From the NCBI RefSeq assembly GCF_002243045.1, contig NZ_MBKP01000027.1, positions 16,472 to 80,471 of the forward strand: a DNA stretch of 64,000 bases. Direction: 5' to 3'. Within the stretch, counting starts at the first letter, position 1. Each line of letters opens with the position of its first letter. The stretch comes from Methanolobus psychrotolerans. GTDB lineage: Archaea; Halobacteriota; Methanosarcinia; Methanosarcinales; Methanosarcinaceae. Shown here piece by piece: positions 19,381 through 30,011 of this stretch. Under the pieces are notes generated by a model. It searched no databases. It was not told where the DNA came from and saw only the letters and a program-made list of their open reading frames with translations. A program made the translations under genes and the position numbers.

Positions 19381-20133
19381 TTACAAACCAAGTTTCTGAG
19401 CGATCTTCTCAATTTCCTGTACTGCTGCAGAATCATCCGGAAGATCGAATAAAGGTTCCCCTGCAAGATCTCTTTCCACTATCATCTCATCCACGGGGAT
19501 CATTCCTATCAGTTCAAGACCAAGCTCTTTTGCAGTGCCGGCGATCTTCTCATGGTTTGCATCTGTGACTTTGTTTGCAATAACATAAATGTTTGATATA
19601 TCGGTCTCCAGTTCACCCACAAGCTCCCGGATACGCTCGGCAGTCCGCAGTCCCCTGCGTGAACCATCTGTGACAACTACAAGGTCATCGACATTCCTGA
19701 ATATCTTCCTGCTGAAATGTTCCAGACCGGCTTCAGCATCGATTATGAGCACATCATAATTGTTCACAAGCTTGTTCATGATACCCCGAAGCAGGTTGTT
19801 GACATAACAATAACATCCTGAACCTTCCGGCCTTCCCATGACAAGCAGATCATACCCTGGCATCTCTTCAAGGATCTCGTAGAGCTTTGACTCTAATACG
19901 GATTCCTTATTGATGTCAGGAGGAAGGTTGTCACGCTCATCATGCATGTATTCCTTGATGTCACCAATCGTCTTGCTGGTTTCACACCCAAGTGTTTCGG
20001 GAAGGTTGGTGTCAGGGTCCGCATCAACGGCAAGGACAACCTTGTCACCTTTTGTAAGGTAGCGGATGAGAAGACTTGTTATTGCTGTCTTCCCTGTTCC
20101 ACCTTTACCTGTCACTGCAATTATCTTAGCCAC
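19381..20133 (-). CDS. cooC: CooC-type nickel-insertion ATPase
   Basis: A 250-residue MinD/Mrp-type P-loop ATPase with a deviant Walker A, GKGGTGKT, at 10-17. The CxC pair in GSGCYCYVN is the nickel-binding site known from CooC. It sits between cdhC and cdhD, as in Methanosarcina, and is thought to load nickel into the CODH and acetyl-CoA synthase centres. The start codon is GTG at 20133 behind GAGAGG. Confidence 0.94.
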   Translation of the reverse strand: MAKIIAVTGKGGTGKTAITSLLIRYLTKGDKVVLAVDADPDTNLPETLGCETSKTIGDIKEYMHDERDNLPPDINKESVLESKLYEILEEMPGYDLLVMGRPEGSGCYCYVNNLLRGIMNKLVNNYDVLIIDAEAGLEHFSRKIFRNVDDLVVVTDGSRRGLRTAERIRELVGELETDISNIYVIANKVTDANHEKIAGTAKELGLELIGMIPVDEMIVERDLAGEPLFDLPDDSAAVQEIEKIAQKLGL

Positions 20134-20145
20134 AGAAAACCTCTC

Positions 20146-21558
20146 TTAGTCCTGTTTCTTAATGATTACCTTTTCGATGCTTACCTTTGCATTCTTCAAT
20201 ATGATCCTCACACCGCCGGAACCGCCACCACTCATCATTGGCATGGATGGCATGAAGTTTGAAGGCATCATCTGCGGAGCAGAGAATCCTGCCTGTGGGA
20301 CTGCTTTTGCGGGTGCTTCTTCCTCTTCAGGGGCTTCCTCTTCTTCCTCTACCCACCTTGCAAGTATTGGGTGGTTCTTTTCCTTGAGGAAGTTCCTGAG
20401 GCTCTCAACATCTGCTGCATCCTCGTCGGTTGCTACCATATCGCGAATACCTTCTGGCATATCGTTTACTATCTTATCCTTGAGCATCTTTGGCATCCAT
20501 ACAACCCTGTCCCAGCCACCATCGGCCTGGATGAACTTTGGTGAGCGGAAGTAATTGACACCTACTCCAAGGAAACCGACAACCTGCTTGCCTCCACCAG
20601 TCTGTCCTGCCATGGTTGAGAACTGAAGTCCGTTTGGTGCTGTGCCTGCGAAGTCCCTGTCTACCCATCCGATACCATCGACTTCAGGGATATAGAACCC
20701 TACAACTTCGAAACATCCACAGGATGTGTGCGGGTACTCGAAGAATGAGTGCAGTTTTATACGGTCGTATTCGCCGCTTGACAGTCTCTTTGCAGCTTCA
20801 TTGACACCGGTGTATTCCCCGGATTCTGCATCGATGACTTCTCCTTTTGGAATTGCGAACTGTGGACCGTCCGGATCTACCTTTGCTGCTGCCCTGCCGT
20901 CGAACCAATTGATAGCACCACAAAGTGATATCCTGTCAGGTGTTACCACACAAACGTTGGTCGGAGCGAATGATGCACATAGAGTACATCCGTAGAATGT
21001 GTCAACATCCTCATCGTGAAGATCGCGGGTTCTCTCATCCCTTGCCTTGTAGACTGCCTTTGCGTTCTCGATCTCTTTTTCGATCTCTGCCATGTCAGTT
21101 ATATAGACTGCTTCGACCTTCTCTATGAACGGAAGTTCGTTCTTGAAGAGCATCATTATTGCCTTTGCAACCGGCTCAAAAGAGGTCATACCTTTTTTGA
21201 CCGCATCCTTTCCGACCCTCAGCCACACGTCATCTCTCTGGTTCAGGTGCATGAAGCCCTGTATGTAGTTCTGGAATTCGTGGTTCCTTCTTTCAACGAT
21301 GGACTCAAGATCAGCTTCTACAAGTTCTCCGGCAATCTTGTAGATCATTGCAATAGGATATCTGGAACCTTCTTCCATGTCTGCAAGATCAGGACCTATC
21401 AATGTGAACTTATCATCCACAACATCATCCATATCTGCTGCCCTTACAAGCTCAAAGCCTTTTGACTTTGGGCCTGCAAGTTCTACATACATGTTGTCTT
21501 TTCTAATCCTTTCTCCTTCAAACATAGGAGATATTTCAAAAGGAAATTCATCTGCCAT
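20146..21558 (-). CDS. cdhC: ACDS complex beta subunit (acetyl-CoA synthase)
   Basis: A 470-residue CdhC, which makes and cleaves acetyl-CoA at the A-cluster. The four ligand cysteines are visible as Cys191/Cys194 (GCTLCASF) and Cys280/Cys282 (TSCGCFEV). The C-terminus has an acidic Glu/Ala/Pro linker and a short basic tail ending KKQD, as in methanosarcinal enzymes. It lies 12 bases upstream of cooC. Confidence 0.97.
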   Translation of the reverse strand: MADEFPFEISPMFEGERIRKDNMYVELAGPKSKGFELVRAADMDDVVDDKFTLIGPDLADMEEGSRYPIAMIYKIAGELVEADLESIVERRNHEFQNYIQGFMHLNQRDDVWLRVGKDAVKKGMTSFEPVAKAIMMLFKNELPFIEKVEAVYITDMAEIEKEIENAKAVYKARDERTRDLHDEDVDTFYGCTLCASFAPTNVCVVTPDRISLCGAINWFDGRAAAKVDPDGPQFAIPKGEVIDAESGEYTGVNEAAKRLSSGEYDRIKLHSFFEYPHTSCGCFEVVGFYIPEVDGIGWVDRDFAGTAPNGLQFSTMAGQTGGGKQVVGFLGVGVNYFRSPKFIQADGGWDRVVWMPKMLKDKIVNDMPEGIRDMVATDEDAADVESLRNFLKEKNHPILARWVEEEEEAPEEEEAPAKAVPQAGFSAPQMMPSNFMPSMPMMSGGGSGGVRIILKNAKVSIEKVIIKKQD

Positions 21559-21588
21559 GATTAGTTCTCCGTGTTGTCAGCATTAATA

Positions 21589-22104
21589 CTATAAATTCTC
21601 AATAAATTCGTCAAGCGCTTCAATATGTACTTCGGGTTTCAAGTTTCCGAAGGACAATGTAGCATTCTGCATGAAATGTCTCTCGATAGCAATAGTCTTC
21701 AGGTCTGTGAAGTTCTTTAGTCCTGAAAGGACCTGATCAAGATAATACTTCTTGTGTCCAAGGAAAACGATGGTATCATAAGGCCCCTGACCATCCAGGC
21801 CGCCCCATTTTTCATCTCCCAGGAAATGACCAAGTGAATGGATATTGATGTATTTTGCACCTATATCTCTATTTACCAGTGCTGTTATGGAATGTCCGGT
21901 AGCTGCTACTGGAATTCCTTTCTTTGCAATTGCAATTGTCTTCTCTACGAGGAGATGATCGCCATTTAGTATCTCAGCTCCAACTACTAAAAGAGGTCTC
22001 TTTGCCTTTGATATCAGCTTTCCTGCCACATTTGGATTTACAGGTTTTGCTATTTTTCGCCCCGAGGTAGTGTAGATCAGTGTGTTCTTGGTTGTATCGA
22101 CCAT
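21589..22104 (-). CDS. cdhB: ACDS complex epsilon subunit
   Basis: A 171-residue CdhB with a Rossmann-like fold ([35 protein letters not shown]). It forms the alpha2-epsilon2 CODH component with CdhA and may help electron transfer or FAD binding. The ATG directly follows the cdhA stop with no gap. Confidence 0.95.
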   Translation of the reverse strand: MVDTTKNTLIYTTSGRKIAKPVNPNVAGKLISKAKRPLLVVGAEILNGDHLLVEKTIAIAKKGIPVAATGHSITALVNRDIGAKYINIHSLGHFLGDEKWGGLDGQGPYDTIVFLGHKKYYLDQVLSGLKNFTDLKTIAIERHFMQNATLSFGNLKPEVHIEALDEFIENL

Positions 22105-24516
22105 TTAGCATTCCCCCTTGCAGAGTCTCTTCACATTTGTAGGCTGGGCGGAAACATCAGATTTCATCGTTGGTCCGGAAAGGATCTTCTTACGCTTCCA
22201 GTCAATTTCCCATCCATGGTCCTTCTCAAGAATCTTGAGAAGCTCCTCACGTTTTGCAAGCGGAAGGTCAGTCTCCATTCTTACGAACTTGTACCAGTCT
22301 TCCGGCATATGCCCAAGGTATTTCTGGCTCAGTTCCATGTAATGGGTTAGTTTGATCATCCTGCCCATGTTGTTGTCAGATGGACGGATACAGTTCTTTG
22401 CAAGCATAGGAAGCAGTTCTTCAATGGATTCCGCAGTTGTGAGCAGGAATTCAGGTGATGCGGGAATAGGCATTTCTGAACCGTCCCTTGCGTCATAGAC
22501 CTTCCAGTCCTCTTCCTGATATGGCTTACCAATAAGTGCCCTTCTATACTTTGAACCGTGTGGTCCTACAACTACAGGGATACCGAGCCTGTTGCAGCCG
22601 GAAGCGATAGAAGCTGCCTTCTGGGAATAGGCCCCCCATGCAACACCAACGGCACCAATACGATTTGTGATGTAGTCAGCAATTTCTTCATAGTTACCGG
22701 AAACTTTCCTCTGTGCAAAAATTGCGGCTACCTTGATGGCCGTTCCTGTAATGTGGGAGTTGGAAACGCATGATCCGACGTTAATAAGGTTTCCTGCAAG
22801 GAATTTTGACGGATATTTCTCATAAAGAGTCTGGCCGTCTTCATTTTTATACATTCCAAGATCCATTGCAGAACATCCTGACATTACCACAATATAGTTC
22901 CTCTTAAGCATCTCATCTGCAACTAAGTACAAGTCCTTTGTACCGTTTGGATAGTTTGAACATCCAACCATTGCAATGATACCAGGCGTTGTTCCCATAA
23001 CAAGGTTAACACCTTCTTCACGGATCTCAGGATCACTTATCTGCCCTCTGCCTGCGCGCATGAGTCCCTTCTCCTCACGGATGAGCTTCTGGGATGATTT
23101 CTCTATCATGTTGAGGATAGGGATGTCCTTTGGACATGCCTGGTCACATCTCCCACATGCGATACACTTGTCGTGCAGGTACTCAAATTTGCTGAAATCT
23201 TTGTCAACTCCTGCTTTCATTGCTGCCATGATAGGGAGATTGTCAGGACAATCCATTTCACATGCGCCACACTGGACACATTTTGCGGAAAGTTCCTGAA
23301 GCTCCTCCTCGCTTGGAAGTGCTTTGATACCCATCTCTTCACGGATCTTTGACATTTTTATCGCAAGTTCCGGAGCTACTTCCCCGAGAACATCAAAATC
23401 AAGAATAAGGGCACCTGGCTCCTTGAAAGTGGAAAGATCTTCAATGATATCTGCTGCACTGTCCTTTGACCTGTTGCGCAGACCATACATTATCTTTTCA
23501 TTGGTTGTGATTACAGGAATTGAGAGCTTCTTTGCTTCATCAAGTACATCTGCTCTGACACACTGTTCATCAACAACGATCACATCGGGAACTCCGGATC
23601 TTATCATCTTGAGTTCTTTTGCAAGTGTACCAATGATCTTGGCCTGTGGCTTCTGGCCCTGATCGGTCTGATAACGGGTCATGTCAATAGCAGTACAACA
23701 CAGACCTGCAAGTTCCATCTTGTCTCCCAGATCATGCTCATGTATGTAATCCATGATGTTAGTTACACCTGCGACATTGTGCCCGATGACAACAAGTACT
23801 GGTTTGCTTGAGTCAATGCACCCCATTCCAATTTCCACAAGAGGGGCCTCAGGGTCTGATTTAGGCATCCCAAGACATGAGATCTGGGCAAGGTCGGATA
23901 CTTCCATACCAACGTGGTCAAGCATACCGCCGTGAAGAATCTTTGACTCAAAGTCAATTGCTGCCCCTTCCTGTCCGGCATGGATGGTAGCAAGCAGCTG
24001 GGTGAGCTGCTCCTCAACATAATCCATGACTTCTTCAAGGTCACCAAGGGTCTCAGGATTGATACCTGTTACAGCCTGGGTGTTTGGTGCCAGCAGATTT
24101 GAAGGCCCCACGTCTATTAGTTTGTCCCGTCCGTACAGGTGTATAAGATGATGAAGAATGTGGCGACCGTGTCCTGCATGCGCTGCAGCACCGGTAATTA
24201 CCCTTAGAAGAGTTTCACGGGCCTGGTGAGCTTCCATGTTGATACCACAGGCACCTTCCTTATTTCCACCCAGGTCACATTTACCAAAAGTACAGTAACA
24301 ACACTGGTCACAGACCGGAGTGTAAACCGGGTGGTAACGGGCTAGAAGTTTGTAATCCCATTCCCTCAGAGCTGAGATTCCAGGCTTTGGAGTAGGACCT
24401 ACTTCGACTCCTTCTTCTTTTGCTTTTTTCTCAACGGCACCTACGATTTTGCCGATAGTGATCTGAACGTTTTCCAGTTCTTCAATGGAAATGTGCCCAG
24501 TTGGTATGTCGCTCAT
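22105..24516 (-). CDS. cdhA: ACDS complex alpha subunit (Ni-Fe CO dehydrogenase)
   Basis: An 803-residue CdhA. The N-terminal cysteine set ([12 protein letters not shown] and a later GACG) holds the B and D clusters. Two ferredoxin-type motifs, [12 protein letters not shown] and [12 protein letters not shown], lie at about 410-470 and are typical of archaeal CdhA only. The C-terminal half carries C-cluster ligands ([25 protein letters not shown]). It interconverts CO and CO2 in the five-subunit complex. AAGGAGGAC precedes the start; it is the first gene of the operon. Confidence 0.97.
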   Translation of the reverse strand: MSDIPTGHISIEELENVQITIGKIVGAVEKKAKEEGVEVGPTPKPGISALREWDYKLLARYHPVYTPVCDQCCYCTFGKCDLGGNKEGACGINMEAHQARETLLRVITGAAAHAGHGRHILHHLIHLYGRDKLIDVGPSNLLAPNTQAVTGINPETLGDLEEVMDYVEEQLTQLLATIHAGQEGAAIDFESKILHGGMLDHVGMEVSDLAQISCLGMPKSDPEAPLVEIGMGCIDSSKPVLVVIGHNVAGVTNIMDYIHEHDLGDKMELAGLCCTAIDMTRYQTDQGQKPQAKIIGTLAKELKMIRSGVPDVIVVDEQCVRADVLDEAKKLSIPVITTNEKIMYGLRNRSKDSAADIIEDLSTFKEPGALILDFDVLGEVAPELAIKMSKIREEMGIKALPSEEELQELSAKCVQCGACEMDCPDNLPIMAAMKAGVDKDFSKFEYLHDKCIACGRCDQACPKDIPILNMIEKSSQKLIREEKGLMRAGRGQISDPEIREEGVNLVMGTTPGIIAMVGCSNYPNGTKDLYLVADEMLKRNYIVVMSGCSAMDLGMYKNEDGQTLYEKYPSKFLAGNLINVGSCVSNSHITGTAIKVAAIFAQRKVSGNYEEIADYITNRIGAVGVAWGAYSQKAASIASGCNRLGIPVVVGPHGSKYRRALIGKPYQEEDWKVYDARDGSEMPIPASPEFLLTTAESIEELLPMLAKNCIRPSDNNMGRMIKLTHYMELSQKYLGHMPEDWYKFVRMETDLPLAKREELLKILEKDHGWEIDWKRKKILSGPTMKSDVSAQPTNVKRLCKGEC

Positions 24517-24884
24517 GTTTGTTTTGTCCTCCTTAATAGATAGCAGTGCTACAAAAAAACACTGTCGTATGATTAAGTGTTATTTACACATTTGTTAGTA
24601 ATATTTTTGAAACTGTTGTGCAGGATGTTCTAATAACACCACCCTATATAAAAAAGTTTCCAGAATCTATCATGATTATTTGTGACCATTGGTTCAATGT
24701 TTCACATAACTTTCCAGTAAAAAAATATATCCAATGATGAGAAGATAAGCAACAATAATAGACAATTTTCACATATAAGTTTTCCGACATCTGTCACGAT
24801 TATTCTTGATAGATGGTCCCTTTTTCGATATTTCGCAGAAATAGTTTTATTTGATGCCCGTCTACCATAGAGAAGCATTAGATC
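24517..24884. promoter_or_regulatory. Divergent promoter region between cdhA and the rhomboid gene
   Basis: A 368-bp spacer. On the minus strand CTTTTTTATATAGGG (24643-24657) is the best TATA box for cdh, predicting a start near 24620 and a leader of about 100 bases. A second AT-rich element (GGATATATTTTTT) lies near 24720. The plus-strand gene has only a weak AT element near 24845. I see no RNA gene or clear operator. Confidence 0.55.
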
Positions 24885-25754
24885 ATGGTGAATTATTTGG
24901 ACAAAAAATGCTGGATCTGCGGCAAGGAAGAAACCATGCCATTTAAATGCCGCTTTTGTGGAAAAACTTTTTGTTCCGGGCACAGGCTTCCTGAACAACA
25001 TGCATGCGAGGGTCTTGAACAACTCAAGCAGGATGGTTTTTACAATAAAAGCAGCAGACAGGGAAACAACGTAACTGACGATATTTTCAAGGACGCTATC
25101 AAAAACACTGCAAAGTATGCAGCAAAAAGCGCAGCAAAGGGCATCGGCAGGAATATCAGCTACTCCATGAAGAATAGTCCGTCAATGGCTATAATTTATC
25201 TTTGTATATTCTCGTTCATTTTGCAAATCGTCATCCCTGGATATGAGCAGTTTTTTCGGATGGTACCTGCAAATATAGTGACACAACCGTGGACATTGGT
25301 AACCCATATGTTCATCCACGCAGATTTCATGCATATATTTTTCAATATGCTTGTACTTTTTTTCTTTGGACCTGAACTCGAAAGAAGAGCTGGAAAAAAG
25401 ATATTCCTTTATGTATACTTCACTGCTGGCCTTGTTGCAGCTATAGCATATTCCCTGACAAGCAGCGCCCCGCACATACCGGTAGTCGGTGCCAGCGGTG
25501 CTATAATGGGCATCTTTGCGGCCCTTGCAATAATCGCCCCCGAGATAAAAGTATATCTTTATTTTATTCCAATGAGAATTACTCATGCCCTGATCCTCTT
25601 TGCACTGTTCGATTTCGCCCTGCTGGGCTCAAATGACATGATAGCCCACACGGCGCATCTGAGCGGTATCTTCGTAGGCTTGCTTATGGGATCCCGGATC
25701 AAACGAGCACAGGCCAGATACAGATCATATGAAGATATTTATAATAGAAGGTGA
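24885..25754 (+). CDS. Rhomboid intramembrane protease with N-terminal AN1 zinc finger
   Basis: A 289-residue fusion. Residues 9-42 hold an AN1-type finger (CWICGKEE, CRFCGKTFCSGHRLPEQHAC). After a linker, about residues 95-280 form six membrane helices of a rhomboid protease with the WTLVTHMFIHADFMHIFFN loop, the catalytic serine in GASGAIMG and the catalytic histidine in AHTAHLSG. It should cleave membrane proteins within the bilayer. The AN1 finger may recruit cytoplasmic partners (inference). The next gene overlaps by four bases. Confidence 0.95.
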   Translation: MVNYLDKKCWICGKEETMPFKCRFCGKTFCSGHRLPEQHACEGLEQLKQDGFYNKSSRQGNNVTDDIFKDAIKNTAKYAAKSAAKGIGRNISYSMKNSPSMAIIYLCIFSFILQIVIPGYEQFFRMVPANIVTQPWTLVTHMFIHADFMHIFFNMLVLFFFGPELERRAGKKIFLYVYFTAGLVAAIAYSLTSSAPHIPVVGASGAIMGIFAALAIIAPEIKVYLYFIPMRITHALILFALFDFALLGSNDMIAHTAHLSGIFVGLLMGSRIKRAQARYRSYEDIYNRR

Positions 25755-26176
25755 GCTTTCTGGCAGGAGATGCAAATCATCTTGCAAGGCTTTTTCCAAA
25801 GCCTGAAGAAGGTGAAGTTGTCCTTATTCATTTCATTGATATGCAGGACAAACTGGCAGGCTGGTCCCCGGAGCTCAAACGCTCGGTCTATGTTGATGAT
25901 TTTAAAGACACAGAGAAACTCAAAAGAGTACGTGAAGTTACTCTTCTAACAGTCTACAACTGGATACTTGACGGGGAAAGTCTGATAGAACTTTCAGACA
26001 TGGAAAAGATTCAGTTTGAAGAAGTGATGAATATGTTTATAAAACATGGCGGCGAAATTCTGTTTACAAGAAAGAGAATTGACGGGAGGTTTGTAAATTA
26101 TTTCATTCTGGATGATAACATAAAATCAAGACAGAACATAACCACAAAATCGTTAGCGGAAATGTTGGGACACTGA
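25751..26176 (+). CDS. Conserved-looking protein of unknown function coupled to the rhomboid gene
   Basis: A 141-residue soluble protein starting at the GTG at 25751, which overlaps the rhomboid stop (GTGA). It is acidic, with alternating helices and strands (EVVLIHFIDMQDKL, VTLLTVYNWIL). I recognise no family. Tight coupling suggests it acts with the protease, for instance in substrate or stability control, but that is inference. Confidence 0.75.
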   Translation: MSFLAGDANHLARLFPKPEEGEVVLIHFIDMQDKLAGWSPELKRSVYVDDFKDTEKLKRVREVTLLTVYNWILDGESLIELSDMEKIQFEEVMNMFIKHGGEILFTRKRIDGRFVNYFILDDNIKSRQNITTKSLAEMLGH

Positions 26177-26322
26177 ACGCCCCGGAATTTTAATATGGAC
26201 TAAATTGTCGCTATTCTGCCATTATAAAGTATATAAAGGTAGCATTGGCTTAGTAATACTTATGTACCCCATTAGATTTAATTGTGTCTAATAATAGTTA
26301 TAACGTATACAATACTTATGAA

Positions 26323-26332
26323 AATTATATAA
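26323..26332 (+). promoter_or_regulatory. TATA box of the NYN gene
   Basis: ATTATATAAT lies 45-54 bases before the ATG at 26377. The expected start is near 26355, giving a leader of about 22 bases that contains GTGAGG as ribosome site. An imperfect inverted repeat GATCG...CGATC lies just downstream at about 26335-26350. Confidence 0.5.
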
Positions 26333-26376
26333 TCCGATCGTTTAGATCGATCTTATTATCATTATAGTGAGGCATC

Positions 26377-26967
26377 ATGGCTAATGTGAAAACCGGACTG
26401 AATTCTATTGTTAAATACCTTAGTACTAAAAAAGAGACAGGAAGACGAAGTATTGGCCTTCTTGTAGATGGTCCTAATGTATTGCGCAAGGAGTTTAATG
26501 TAAACCTCGAAGAGATCAGGGATGTCCTGAAAGAATACGGCAATGTAAAAATAGGAAGGGTATTCCTTAATCAATATGCATCCGATAAGCTTGTAGAAGC
26601 CATTGAAAACAATGGATTTGAACCGATTATATGTTCCAGTGATGTCGATGTACGACTTGCTGTAGAGGGAATGGAACTTGTCTATAATCCAACAATCGAT
26701 ACTATGGCACTTGTTACAAGAGATGCGGATTTCAAACCACTCCTGAATAAAGCCAATGAACATGGTAAAGAAACGATCCTGTTTGGTGTTGAGCCCGGCT
26801 TTTCCACAGCCCTGAGAAACTCAGCAGATTATGTCATCATACTTGAAAACGACGAAATGAATTACAATGATGACGTCCACTCTGAAGAGGATAATGCAAG
26901 TGCTGCACATGGAAAAGAGATCATACGAAATTCACGCCGCAAAAAAGATGCATTGTTCGATTATTAA
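26377..26967 (+). CDS. NYN-domain protein (TIGR00288 family)
   Basis: A 196-residue PIN-like NYN protein. The acidic active-site residues appear in GLLVDGPNVLRKEF (about 28-41), CSSDVDVRLAVEGM and LVTRDADFKPLLNKA. The last 40 residues are charged and probably disordered. NYN domains are predicted metal-dependent ribonucleases; the archaeal group has no known substrate. It is convergent with the aksA-type gene, with the stops overlapping by four bases. Confidence 0.88.
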   Translation: MANVKTGLNSIVKYLSTKKETGRRSIGLLVDGPNVLRKEFNVNLEEIRDVLKEYGNVKIGRVFLNQYASDKLVEAIENNGFEPIICSSDVDVRLAVEGMELVYNPTIDTMALVTRDADFKPLLNKANEHGKETILFGVEPGFSTALRNSADYVIILENDEMNYNDDVHSEEDNASAAHGKEIIRNSRRKKDALFDY

Positions 26968-28136
26968 TGCATCTTTGTTTCATTTATCATTGATTCAAGC
27001 CTTGATGGAGATATACCATGTTTTGTATCAGTGCAGTTCTTTATCCTGTCAAGAAGTGCAGCAAGCTCTTCATTTGAAAGGTCATGACCCATGCTCCCGA
27101 TGATTCCTTTCAGGGCTTTCATACCCGTATGTTTGCCCACTATAAGACTACGCTTACCACCCACCATTTCCGGACTGAAAAGTTCATATGTACGGGGTTC
27201 TTCAAGAATTGCACATACATGAATACCGGATTCATGAGAAAAAGCATGTTGTCCTACAATTGCCTTGGTAACAGCAGGCCTGATTCCGGAAAATTCGTTT
27301 ACCATTCCTGAAAGTTCTGTCAGTTTTGTTGTATCGTACCTGTCAATACCATACTGTATCCTAAGTGAGACAAGTACTTCTTCAAGTGAGGCATTGCCGG
27401 CACGTTCACCTATACCGTTAACAGTAGTATGAAGCTGCTTGGCACCTGCCTCTGCTGCAGCAAGGGTGTTTGCTGTTGCCATTCCAAGGTCATTATGGCA
27501 ATGGATACAGACGGGAGTTTTAACTACTTTTTTGATCTCGCTTACGAGGTAATGAGTAGTACTGGGAGTAAGAATGCCGATCGTATCTGCAATACTTACA
27601 TAATCTACCTTATATTCTTCAGCAGTCCTGAAAGCAGTTTTCAATACTTCTATATCGGTCCTGCTCCCATCTTCTGCTGCAAACCTTACACCAATTCCAT
27701 GGTCCTTTGCATACTGTACAGCCTCCATGGCGCAGGAAAACATTTCTTCATAGCTCTTATGATACTTATATTTCAGATGCAGATCTGACATCGCAATGAA
27801 TATACTGATAAAATCAACATCACAATCAACGGCAATTTCAACATCACTCATTTTAGATCTGGAAAGACAGCATGTGCGTGCATTAAGCCCCATATTAGCG
27901 ATTTCTTTAACAACTTCCTTTTCGGAAACAGAGACCACCGGAAAACCTGTTTCAATTATATCCACGCCAACAGAGTCAAGTTTTGTCGCAAGGGCAATCT
28001 TTTCTTCCCTTGTAAAAACAACTCCCGGCGTCTGTTCACCATCCCGCAATGTCACATCACAAATCTCAATATCAAGAGGTGGCAGATTCAAATAATCGAT
28101 AAGCTTGTTTCTTGAGTAATCTTTAGTTTCTGACAT
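26964..28136 (-). CDS. aksA: Homocitrate synthase-type enzyme (AksA/LeuA family)
   Basis: A 390-residue Claisen-type acyltransferase of the isopropylmalate/homocitrate synthase family: CDVTLRDGEQTPGVVF at the N-terminus, the metal-binding HCHNDLGMATAN, and GIGERAGNAS. The short, single-barrel length and methanogen context fit AksA, which condenses 2-oxoglutarate with acetyl-CoA for coenzyme B; a citramalate or isopropylmalate synthase cannot be excluded. The frame extends to 28163, but AGGAGTCAAAGT sets the ATG at 28136. Confidence 0.85.
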   Translation of the reverse strand: MSETKDYSRNKLIDYLNLPPLDIEICDVTLRDGEQTPGVVFTREEKIALATKLDSVGVDIIETGFPVVSVSEKEVVKEIANMGLNARTCCLSRSKMSDVEIAVDCDVDFISIFIAMSDLHLKYKYHKSYEEMFSCAMEAVQYAKDHGIGVRFAAEDGSRTDIEVLKTAFRTAEEYKVDYVSIADTIGILTPSTTHYLVSEIKKVVKTPVCIHCHNDLGMATANTLAAAEAGAKQLHTTVNGIGERAGNASLEEVLVSLRIQYGIDRYDTTKLTELSGMVNEFSGIRPAVTKAIVGQHAFSHESGIHVCAILEEPRTYELFSPEMVGGKRSLIVGKHTGMKALKGIIGSMGHDLSNEELAALLDRIKNCTDTKHGISPSRLESMINETKMH

Positions 28137-28342
28137 ACTTTGACTCCTGTGATTGCTGGTCAATTTCCAATACCAATATATAACTTTTAGTTTTTTTAAG
28201 ACATATTGATGCTTTTATGAAAATGTTCAAGAGCAACTTTTATTTAGTGAATGGAAGGCACTTTTATGTAGCCTTTGTCTATTCCATCCTGCAAAGAGGA
28301 TATTTGAACTAGTTGCCGCAATATCAGCACATTTTCCAATTG

Positions 28343-29176
28343 TCATGCAAGTTTACTCTGCACTTTCTCGTAAAAACCATTGACAGAACTGCTCACAAAC
28401 CTTGCAGGATTTTCAGCCTTTGTAATTATGACAATATCATTTTCTTTCATACTGTAGGAATGCTGTCCATCAATGACAACTGCAGCTTCTTTCTCAGGGA
28501 TTATCATTTCTACTTTCAGAGTACTGTTCCCTGGAACTATCCACGGTCTTGCAGAAAGCTTAAAAGGTGCCAGCGGCACTATAATCGATGCATCCACCCT
28601 CGGATCAACTATCGGTCCGCCTGCACTCATAGCATAAGCTGTTGAGCCCGTAGGAGTTGCAAAGACAATGCCATCAGCCCTCACATCTTCTATTTGCGAG
28701 TCATCGATCGATATCCTGAAGGTCAGTATCTTTGCAGGCCTTGCTGTTATAAGCACCATCTCATTGGTTGCGTCCTGCAACCGCTTTCCATTCAGGCACA
28801 CACTGAGCCGGGAACGTTCAGTGTAGGTAAAGCCCCTCAAAACATCTTCGATGTCTTTTATGGCATCTTCCGGCGGCACATCTACAAGAAAACCCAGAGT
28901 CCCCATGTTAATTCCAAGTACAGGCAAAGGATCGTCCATTTTTGAGATATTCCTGAGCACTGTACCATCACCACCAACAGAGATTATCAATTCAACACCT
29001 GCATCACGCATTTTCTCAACCGGAAGCAAATTCTTTGTGAGGCCAAGGTGCTCCCCAGTCTTGGGAGAAACTACTATTTCTACTTTTGAACTGAATTTAT
29101 CATAGATCTTTCTGACCATATCAAGAGCATCTTGCTGATCAAAACGTGATACAATCCCTATTTTACTAACGTTCAT
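28343..29176 (-). CDS. nadK: NAD kinase
   Basis: A 277-residue NAD(+) kinase with the GGDGTVLR motif (about 69-76), NMGTLGFLVD, and TPTGSTAYAMSAGGPIVDP in the substrate loop. It makes NADP from NAD and ATP or polyphosphate. The start overlaps the FBPase/IMPase gene by 11 bases. The same pair occurs fused in some methanogens, supporting functional linkage. Confidence 0.95.
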   Translation of the reverse strand: MNVSKIGIVSRFDQQDALDMVRKIYDKFSSKVEIVVSPKTGEHLGLTKNLLPVEKMRDAGVELIISVGGDGTVLRNISKMDDPLPVLGINMGTLGFLVDVPPEDAIKDIEDVLRGFTYTERSRLSVCLNGKRLQDATNEMVLITARPAKILTFRISIDDSQIEDVRADGIVFATPTGSTAYAMSAGGPIVDPRVDASIIVPLAPFKLSARPWIVPGNSTLKVEMIIPEKEAAVVIDGQHSYSMKENDIVIITKAENPARFVSSSVNGFYEKVQSKLA

Positions 29177-29996
29177 GTACTATCCCTGTTGAAAGCTTTA
29201 AGATCCTGTCATGTGCATGCCCATTGGATGCAATTACAATAACCCTGCTCACTACTTTGTCTTCCATCTTTAAAGAATCACCGTATCCATTGGTAACAAT
29301 ACCCCCGGCTTCTTCTACAATAAGCTTTCCTGCAGCTATATCAGTCATGCGCATTGTTCCCCTGACATCTGCAAATGCATCGGTTTTCCCGGATGCTACA
29401 TAGCATAATTCAAGTGCAACACTTCCAAGTACCCTTATCCTTCTGACACTTTTTGAGATAATCGCAGCTTCCTCCGTATTGTTCCTGTAGCCATAAATAC
29501 TCATACAGAATCTGCTGATATCTGAATTCCCGGATGTTTCAAGTTTTTTGCCATTAACATAAGCACCTTTGCCAGCCCCTGCATAGAAAGTATCCCCTGT
29601 TGCCAGATTTTTCACATAGCCAAAAAAAAGATCATTCGGATCATTGCCTGCAATGGCAATTGACAGGCTGTAAAATGGTATTCCGGAACATGCATTATAG
29701 GTCCCGTCAATCGGATCGATAATGAGGGTATGATCAGGAGGAGACATATCCGAAGATTTTCCCACAATCCTATCTCCCGCTTCTTCACTGATAACCCGGA
29801 AAAAATGGTGTTCCCTTTCAAGTAATGCGAAAATAACTTTTTCGGAAACATCATCTATTAGTTTTGTCGGTGTTCCGTCTGCACCAATATACAGGACCTT
29901 GCCGGCATCCGGTGTACCGACAAGTCCTTTTATTGCCTCATGAACTGCATCAGCTATCCTATCACAAAGCGCCAGGAAATCACTTGTGCACTGCAT
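29166..29996 (-). CDS. Fructose-1,6-bisphosphatase / inositol monophosphatase (type IV)
   Basis: A 276-residue Li+-sensitive phosphatase. Metal-binding motifs are ISEEAGDR and DPIDGTYNACSG, with the C-terminal MRMTDIAAGKLIVEEAGG. Archaeal members hydrolyse both fructose 1,6-bisphosphate and inositol 1-phosphate. It lies 15 bases after gap and overlaps nadK, forming a gluconeogenesis/NADP operon gap-FBPase-nadK. Confidence 0.93.
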   Translation of the reverse strand: MQCTSDFLALCDRIADAVHEAIKGLVGTPDAGKVLYIGADGTPTKLIDDVSEKVIFALLEREHHFFRVISEEAGDRIVGKSSDMSPPDHTLIIDPIDGTYNACSGIPFYSLSIAIAGNDPNDLFFGYVKNLATGDTFYAGAGKGAYVNGKKLETSGNSDISRFCMSIYGYRNNTEEAAIISKSVRRIRVLGSVALELCYVASGKTDAFADVRGTMRMTDIAAGKLIVEEAGGIVTNGYGDSLKMEDKVVSRVIVIASNGHAHDRILKLSTGIVHER

Positions 29997-30011
29997 AAGG
30001 CCTGGATTTGT

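Noticed and set aside
24702..25022. Minus-strand frame overlapping the rhomboid start
   Set aside because: It overlaps the AN1 finger codons antisense, has no ribosome site and encodes no recognisable domain.
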